Source of the DNA: Carex sylvatica
Lineage: Eukaryota; Streptophyta; Magnoliopsida; Poales; Cyperaceae
Direction of reading: 5' to 3'
Assembly (NCBI GenBank): GCA_964058845.1
Contig: CAXKVR010000205.1
Location: 1 to 22,065, forward strand
DNA length: 22,065 nt
The number at the start of each line of letters is the position of its first letter. The first letter of the stretch is position 1. Of the stretch, positions 19,390 to 22,065 are shown piece after piece. The translations under genes were made by a program, and so were the position numbers. The notes under the pieces were generated by a model. The model was not told the DNA's origin, searched no databases, and was given only the letters and a program-made list of their open reading frames with translations.

Positions 19390-20673
19390 TAGGGCCTTAG
19401 GGGTGTCAATGGCACCCTTTTACTCGTTTACAGGTTTCAATCCGTATTGTATTAAAAAATACATATAAAAGTAAGATTTTTTTTTCATTAGCTTATCGGG
19501 TATGGTAAGGATTAACAAATTTTTTCTGTTATCTTACCCATTTTTGTACAAGATAATTTTTAAAAATAATATTATATATATAGATATATATTTGTATGAC
19601 GATTATGTTAGAAATATATTTTGAAAACACAAAATTTATTCAAATAATTATTTATATTAATATTAACGTTTTTTTAACTTCATGGATTATAGAGCTATTT
19701 GTAACTTAATTTTATTGATCCAATGTCTACATAGAAGTTTATTGTTTGTAGCCACAAAAGATCGAACAATAATATATGAGATATGTGCTGGTGAATCAAT
19801 CCAATATTTATAGGCAAATAAATTATGAAGCGTCAGCTTCAAAATCATTCAATTCATTCCATTGATGAATTTACCCGTTTGAGCTACTATACGACCCATT
19901 CATTTTCATTATTATTTGAAACGATAATGTGTAATGAATATGAATTTGAATGTCATGAATGCACATATTTTCCTATAAATAGTACATGATATTTGAAGAT
20001 AATATCATCAAAAAATCATCCAATAATCCATCTAATTATTCACATTCTCTTGCTCTTCCTCTTAGCTCTATAATTTATAAAAAATCAATTTCTATTCTCC
20101 CACAAACAAATATTTTCTTTATAGAAAATATATTATTCTGCTATCATTGTTGAAAGAAGCTACATCAACCTCTACCACAGTTGCGCCCGCAGGTAGAGGA
20201 ATACCGGCGTAACTTGGGGCAGTCTTAACCGATTATTCCTGTGCTTAGGACGGAAAGTTGCCTTAGCTCAGCATTTTGTAGCTCCGGGTAACAAAGTTTT
20301 AATTATATTCTTGATTATATTTTTAATATAATTGTTATTTATTTAGTGATCAAAATTCAGATTTAAAACTAGTTTGTTAGTTAATATTTTCCCAACATAT
20401 TATACATGATACAATAAAATTTTGTATTGTATTAAATTTTTATAATACAAATTAGTTGTATTCATTAGTATTATTTTCTTTTTTTCTTGTTTTAAAAAAT
20501 ATTTTATCAAAAGCACAAATCGAAATGTCAATGATATTTTTTTATTCGTTTATCCGACCTGTACTGTATTCGAAAAGACGTGTAAGGATAAAGATTTTTT
20601 TTTTTTGTTATCATAGGAGGTACGGATATGAAAATGTCTTCACCCTATCCGTATCGTACCCGTTGACACCCTA
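19390..20673. mobile_element. 1284-bp hAT-like element
   Basis: A perfect 8-bp duplication TAGCTAGT flanks it (19382-19389 and 20674-20681). The right end read inward is TAGGGTGTCAACGGG. The left end is TAGGGCCTTAGGGGTGTCAA, i.e. the same end with about nine extra bases. Sub-terminal GGTACGGATA/TATCCGTAT-type words occur at both ends. The element is non-coding. Without the probable LTR inserted at 19606-20397 it would be about 490 bp, an ordinary size for a hAT MITE. Confidence 0.7.
19606..20397 (+). mobile_element. Probable solo LTR (792 bp) nested in the hAT-like element
   Basis: It begins TGTTAGAAAT and ends CCCAACA, the TG...CA form of an LTR. The flanks GATTA (19601-19605) and TATTA (20398-20402) match at 4 of 5 bases. 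A TATA box CTATAAATAG lies at 19973-19982. It is followed by a pyrimidine-rich start region and then a GC-richer block (20178-20290, GCGCCCGCAGGTAGAGG... AGCTCCGGGTAAC) as seen in a U5 region. No primer-binding site follows, so no internal retrotransposon sequence is present. Strand is set by the TATA box. The imperfect duplication keeps confidence moderate. Confidence 0.5.
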
Positions 20674-20681
20674 TAGCTAGT

Positions 20682-21298
20682 GTTTAGTGATATACTCTTT
20701 ATATTTAACTCTCTCTTTTTAAACCTGGATTGATTGATAATCTTGCTTAGCTCAGTGCTTAGCAAAGCATGATATCCAATGCATATACGTATTGACACAA
20801 CTTGTAGAAGCTACAGACTTCAAATTCCTTTCTTCTTCCATATTTTTTTATAGAGAATGCATTGATTATGATGCCCTTCACCAGAATTTAGCATGTGATA
20901 TATATATGTGGATTAATCTGGTACATATAAGCTTGAGAGGAGAATCAAGAAAAGAATAAATAAATAAAAAAAGTTGTACTATTACCATATCTGCCCCCAT
21001 GCAGGAATTTTGAAATGCTTTGTAGTTTGTAACTTATCTAACTTCCTTTTTGTATGGATGAGAAAGCATCAAATTTACAAGAAATATATGCTGTCGATTT
21101 AATTCAATATACAGTTTATATGTCCTTATTTTCAGATGTTTGAAAAACATGTGCCTTAAATGTGTAGGTAGCTTAATTTTGCATATATATATATGTAGAC
21201 AACTAATTAAAACAAAGCATTTAATATAACCAACTTGATTCTAGTTATTTTGGTTCTTTTGAATTAGACTTGATACTATATATAGAGAGAGAGAGAGA
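20682..21298. other. AT-rich intergenic stretch
   Basis: No gene is recognised. It ends in a (TA)n(GA)n tract (about 21278-21298) that runs into the next MITE. Confidence 0.45.
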
Positions 21299-21713
21299 GG
21301 GGAGGGTTCAAATGCCTCTATTTTTTGTGCCTTCACCATGCCTTCATTTTTAAAAACATTAATAATTCAAAATTTAAAAGTTAAAAGTCAAAATAAAACC
21401 GTTGGATATGATCTACATCACTTTATTTATCCATGTGTAAAAAATTATGACATTTCAATTTTATTTTGGTTGTCATCAAGAGCTTGTAAAAAACGTACTA
21501 ATGTGGATAATTTCTAGACGTTGATTTTTCACGTTATTGATTCACATAAAAATAAAATTAAAATGTGATAATTTTTTATTAGTACAGAGAAAATAACATA
21601 GATCACATCTAATGGTTTTATTTTGACTTTTAAGTTTTAAATTTTGAGTTAGTAAAGTTTTAAAAAATAGAGGCATAGTAGAGGTACAAAAAATGGAAGC
21701 ATTTGAACTCTCT
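21299..21713. mobile_element. Fold-back MITE with GGAGGGTTCAAATGC ends
   Basis: The left end GGGGAGGGTTCAAATGCCTC pairs with the right end GCATTTGAACTCTCTTC. Arms of about 200 bases pair through AAAAGTCAAAATAAAACC and ACGTACTAATGTGGATAA/complement. The end motif is the same as in the 531-922 element, but the interior lacks the GCTTGGAGACCAAATTT core. No target duplication can be fixed, because the left flank is a GA repeat. Confidence 0.7.
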
Positions 21714-21715
21714 TC

Positions 21716-21716
<1 letters not shown>

Positions 21717-21747
<31 letters not shown>

Positions 21748-21751
21748 TGTG
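21717..21751. repeat. (TA)n(GA)n tract between two MITEs
   Basis: TATATATATATATA then about nine GA units, ending GTGTG just before the ACTAATATG end of the next element. Confidence 0.85.
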
Positions 21752-22065
21752 ACTAATATGCATTCGTATGCATATGGACCTAAATACATACGGTCCAAAT
21801 TTGAAATTTTAAAATCCAAAAAGTAGATCTGAACCGTTCATCTTGTTCTCCATATTAATATGTGCTTGGAGACCAAATTTTATGTTTTTCTGAATTTTTT
21901 TACTATTTATTAAGCCACTTTGAAAATTGTTGATCCAACGGTGGCTGCTGATTTTACTGTTTTGTTAAGCCACCGTTGGATCAATAATTTTCAAAGTGGC
22001 TTAATAAATAGTAAAAAAATTCAGAAAAACATAAAATTTGGTCTCCAAGCACATATTAATATGGA
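21752..22065. mobile_element. 412-bp-family fold-back MITE, copy B (cut by window end)
   Basis: It starts ACTAATATGCATTCGTATGC and follows copy A (10659-11070) closely through the outer arm, the inner arm and the GCTTGGAGACCAAATTTT core. The centre is bounded by GATCCAACG and CGTTGGATC near 21932-21985. About 100 bases of the right arm lie outside the window. The spacer matches that of copy A in reverse complement. No coding capacity. Confidence 0.8.

Noticed and set aside
20456..20680. 74-codon plus-strand open frame
   Set aside because: It spans the right end of the hAT-like element, is translated from T-rich repeats, and has no domain.
1..22065. A new multi-gene system (defence, biosynthetic cluster or similar)
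   Set aside because: Only two unrelated single-copy-type plant genes are supported; the remaining structure is explained by transposons and simple repeats.

Overview
This is a window of plant nuclear DNA, almost certainly from a flowering plant. It is strongly AT-rich, carries two spliced genes of plant-typical families, and the space between them is filled with non-autonomous DNA transposons, microsatellites and one probable solo LTR. The species cannot be read from the sequence. I see no prokaryotic operons, CRISPR array, viral genes or organellar insertion.

Gene content. (1) On the + strand, a two-exon S1FA-family gene (exons 3644..3676 and 5264..5479, 82 aa): one hydrophobic segment followed by a Lys/Arg-rich tail. 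(2) On the - strand, a three-exon 2-oxoglutarate/Fe(II) dioxygenase (exons 14254..13752, 13220..12887 and 11506..11261, 360 aa). It looks like a jasmonate-induced oxygenase (JOX/JAO), the group that inactivates jasmonic acid by 12-hydroxylation. All splice sites are GT-AG, the phases match and the catalytic residues are intact, so both genes look functional. They lie about 5.8 kb apart, convergent, and nothing suggests they work together.

Layout. 1-3.1 kb: AT-rich intergenic DNA with four transposon-like units (531-922, 1427-1735, 1981-2425, 2591-3077). 3.2-5.7 kb: the S1FA promoter and gene, with a 474-bp hAT-type MITE in its intron. 5.7-10.6 kb: intergenic, with a possible retroelement or gene remnant (6380-7060), a tRNA-like short element (8276-8440), a decayed GACCC/CCCGA-rich repeat (8455-8905), a purine-rich island (9240-9510) and a 54-bp tandem duplication. 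10.66-11.07 kb: a 412-bp fold-back MITE. 11.26-14.45 kb: the dioxygenase gene and promoter, which has an AACGTG motif and a perfect CArG box. 14.5-17 kb: AT-rich, with no gene seen. 17.1-22 kb: a dense transposon cluster comprising a 676-bp fold-back element with a perfect 10-bp target duplication, a 190-bp hAT MITE, a 411-bp MULE-like MITE with hairpins inside its ends, a 1284-bp hAT-like element probably interrupted by a 792-bp solo LTR, and two neighbouring fold-back MITEs of which the last runs off the window.

The notable content is the transposon structure: several element families share an internal core around GCTTGGAGACCAAATTT, two copies of one family seem to differ by inversion of the central spacer, and three elements have a (TA)n(GA)n tract against the same end. 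I found no convincing new gene system.
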